Origin: Flavobacteriales bacterium
Lineage (GTDB): Bacteria; Bacteroidota; Bacteroidia; Flavobacteriales_D; SKUL01
Direction: 5' to 3'
NCBI GenBank assembly: GCA_007129985.1
Contig: SKUL01000075.1
Coordinates: forward strand, 1-7,883
Length of the DNA: 7,883 bases
Part shown: in pieces, positions 5,892-7,883 of the stretch
How positions within the stretch are numbered: position 1 is the stretch's first letter
How the letters are laid out: each line of letters starts with the position of its first letter
Notes under the pieces: generated by a model
Databases searched by the model: none
Told to the model about the DNA's origin: nothing
Seen by the model: the letters and a program-made list of their open reading frames with translations, nothing else
Program-made: the position numbers and the translations under genes

Positions 5892-7883
5892 TTAGAAATT
5901 TACGTTCAACATCAGTCTGAGATTAAAGCCCTCTTCGTGGGCGAAATAGCGAAATCGGTTTAAGTAGTTGCGATAGCTTCGATTCAGGATATTTTCCGCG
6001 ATAACGGCAAAATCGAGGCTTCGGTTCTTCAAAGGAACAGTGCATTGTATCCGGGCATTCAACAGATGAAATTCACCCGGCGGTGCTGCAATATCAAATG
6101 CTCCGTTTTGGCGAATCAGTTCAATTTCGGCTTGACTGAGTGTCATCAGCTCTGTTACCGTTACAACCTGCGGAGCAAAGGTTTGTTGGGCTACACTTTC
6201 AACGCCTAGCGCCAAAAGCCACGATGTGTTTTTCCCCAGGACAGGCTTCCACACCAACTCATTGCGCATGTTGGCGGGCGGCAAAAATGGCAGGGGAGCG
6301 TTGCGCTGAACATCGCGTGCGTACACCAGGGCTCCGGAGTGTTGCAAGGTCCACTTGGGGTGAAGTTCAAGATGCATACGAACGTCCATTCCTACGTACA
6401 AGGCGTCTGTTTGAATGTAGTTCATTCTGGGAAAAGCACCGCGCACCGTGAGCTCAACACCACTGATTTCGGGCATGATGTATCCGTCAAAGTAGCGCGC
6501 GTATGCTGAAATATCACCGGTAACTCTGCCTTTCTGAAATCTTCCGAAAGCTTCGAGTGTGTATGCATTTTCGGTTTGAAGCGCCAGATTTCCGTATTCA
6601 ACCGTGGCCGCACCGAGGTGAAGACCATCTGAAAACAGCTCCGGAGCGTTGGGCGGTCTGGAAGCCATGGCCACCCGCAAGCCGGTTAAGAAGTCATCGC
6701 TCCAGTTTCGCGTGGCACCGAGAGCCGCCGAGATGTTGTGATAGGTGAATGCAGGAGTGGTAAACACCTGCGAACCGGATTCATTGTAATACTGTTCGAA
6801 ATCTGAAAAGTCCTCTTGGTAGTTGTTTTCCCAGATGGATGCGCGGTACCATTTAAAGCCTTCAAGGGTTATGAGGTCGTACCTTGCCCCGGCTTCAATT
6901 TCCCATTTGTTTGTGCGGTAGTTCCAGTGAGCAAAGCCGCCTAACTGCTGTTGCACGTAGTTGGGAATGATGGGGCGAATGCCCGTTTCAGGGTTGCTCA
7001 GGTTGTCAATATACCGGCCTTCCAAACCGGTTTTTACGTTCATGTTTGACGACAATACCCGGGTGTATATCAGGTTGGCCTGATGGGTTCTGAGCCTGAG
7101 GTCAACCGCCGGAATATCGTTGTAGCGCCCCCGCCGAATGTCGTATTCCTCTCTGAGGTTGTGCTGGTAGGCGTAGCGCAAATCAAGCTGGCTGTGATGC
7201 GAGGGCTTTACCGAGGCGCTGAATTGAGAGGTGTGATGTTGTACGTGTTGACGCGGGTTGTTGATTTCGCGGGCAAAAGGCTCGGTGGTAAAGGGTTGAC
7301 CGCGGTCAATAATCATTGCCAAATCAGTCAGGCTGCCGTTGTGGGCATCGGTGAGAATGCCAAAGTTTTGGTTGGTGTAGTGGTGAGAGGCTTCGAGTAC
7401 CAGCGTTTTGTATTGGTACTGAAAGGCTCCGGAGATATTTCCTTGCTCAGAACCTGTGTTATTGAGTACATAATCGGGTGTATGACGGTCGCCGCTTTGG
7501 TTCCAGCCACCGCTCAGGCGGTATCTCAAACGCTTTCCGGGCAGGAGCGCGCCGCCCATCTGTGCGTTGGTAAAAACACCGCGCCCGTTGGTAAAGAAGC
7601 CTGTCTGTACCGAACCTGCGGCTCTGCGCTGAGTCTCAAAAGCAGGGGGGAGCATGACCACCGCGCCTCCAATTGCCTCCGGACCGTATTCGAGCCCTTG
7701 TGCGCCTTTCACTACCGCTACAGAGCCGGCGCCGCTCAGTTCCATGGCGGGCGCGTGGTCGGAGCCCCACTGCTGGTCTTCGAGTTTTGCAAAGTTGTTG
7801 TAAATGGCCACACGATTACCGAAAACCCCGTGCACAATGGGTTTTGAAACATTGGGGCCGCTCTTGAGCGTACTCACGCCTTC
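5892..7883 (-). CDS. TonB-dependent outer-membrane receptor (5' end beyond right edge)
   Basis: The frame is open to the right edge, giving 663 visible residues. The GTG at 7877 is only an internal valine, because the frame continues upstream with Glu-Gly and begins inside the plug domain. The signal peptide, TonB box and first part of the plug are therefore outside the window. Visible plug features are SKPIVHGVFGNRV (13-25), QQWGSDHAP (37-45) and VAVVKGAQGLEYGPEAIGG (55-73). A beta-barrel of about 580 residues follows, closing with LMLNVNF and its terminal phenylalanine, as expected for an outer-membrane protein. The extent is normal for a receptor of 700-800 residues. The SDHAP plug motif recalls ZnuD-like receptors, and the barrel segment at 7140-7487 holds 10 histidines in 116 residues, so a metal such as zinc is a possible substrate, but this is weak. 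The companion lipoprotein gene follows after 4 bp. Confidence 0.95.
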   Translation of the reverse strand, partial: EGVSTLKSGPNVSKPIVHGVFGNRVAIYNNFAKLEDQQWGSDHAPAMELSGAGSVAVVKGAQGLEYGPEAIGGAVVMLPPAFETQRRAAGSVQTGFFTNGRGVFTNAQMGGALLPGKRLRYRLSGGWNQSGDRHTPDYVLNNTGSEQGNISGAFQYQYKTLVLEASHHYTNQNFGILTDAHNGSLTDLAMIIDRGQPFTTEPFAREINNPRQHVQHHTSQFSASVKPSHHSQLDLRYAYQHNLREEYDIRRGRYNDIPAVDLRLRTHQANLIYTRVLSSNMNVKTGLEGRYIDNLSNPETGIRPIIPNYVQQQLGGFAHWNYRTNKWEIEAGARYDLITLEGFKWYRASIWENNYQEDFSDFEQYYNESGSQVFTTPAFTYHNISAALGATRNWSDDFLTGLRVAMASRPPNAPELFSDGLHLGAATVEYGNLALQTENAYTLEAFGRFQKGRVTGDISAYARYFDGYIMPEISGVELTVRGAFPRMNYIQTDALYVGMDVRMHLELHPKWTLQHSGALVYARDVQRNAPLPFLPPANMRNELVWKPVLGKNTSWLLALGVESVAQQTFAPQVVTVTELMTLSQAEIELIRQNGAFDIAAPPGEFHLLNARIQCTVPLKNRSLDFAVIAENILNRSYRNYLNRFRYFAHEEGFNLRLMLNVNF

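Noticed and set aside
7083..7847. Plus-strand open frame of 254 residues within the receptor gene
   Set aside because: It is antisense to a clear TonB-dependent receptor with recognisable plug motifs, and the translated sequence shows no domain or export signal.

Overview
The window looks like chromosomal DNA of a Bacteroidota bacterium, most likely Flavobacteriales-like. The evidence is several signal peptides ending in an Ala-Gln type cleavage site, lipoproteins with Bacteroidota-style lipoboxes, a TonB-dependent receptor followed directly by a lipoprotein gene, and start codons with no Shine-Dalgarno sequence (the upstream stretches are A-rich instead). I see no RNA genes, insertion sequences, CRISPR arrays or phage genes, and no gene-free gap over about 210 bp.

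Layout. (1) Positions 1-692, minus strand: the N-terminal 230 residues of a secreted protein that runs off the left edge and carries at least two copies of a cysteine-rich module. (2) 806-1495, minus: a small exported protein that is almost entirely coiled coil, followed by an intrinsic terminator (753-793). (3) 1700-2500, plus: a membrane-anchored alpha/beta hydrolase with a complete catalytic triad. It converges on (4) 2497-2907, minus, a small lipoprotein; the two stop codons share one CTAG. (5) 3029-3862 and 3859-5307, plus: a translationally coupled pair, a short NqrB/RnfD-like membrane protein and a DUF2330-type exported protein with a C-terminal membrane anchor. (6) 5318-7883, minus: a TonB-dependent receptor (5' end off the right edge) followed after 4 bp by a lipoprotein gene.

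Every complete or partial gene encodes a protein of the cell envelope (exported, lipid-anchored or membrane-embedded). The two units with the clearest joint function are the receptor/lipoprotein pair, an outer-membrane uptake system for which the plug and histidine content weakly suggest a metal substrate, and the NqrB/RnfD-like/DUF2330 pair. In that pair an orphan relative of a redox-pump subunit is fused by operon structure to an uncharacterised periplasmic protein. This pair is the best candidate here for an undescribed system. The remaining genes are single and of unknown or general function.
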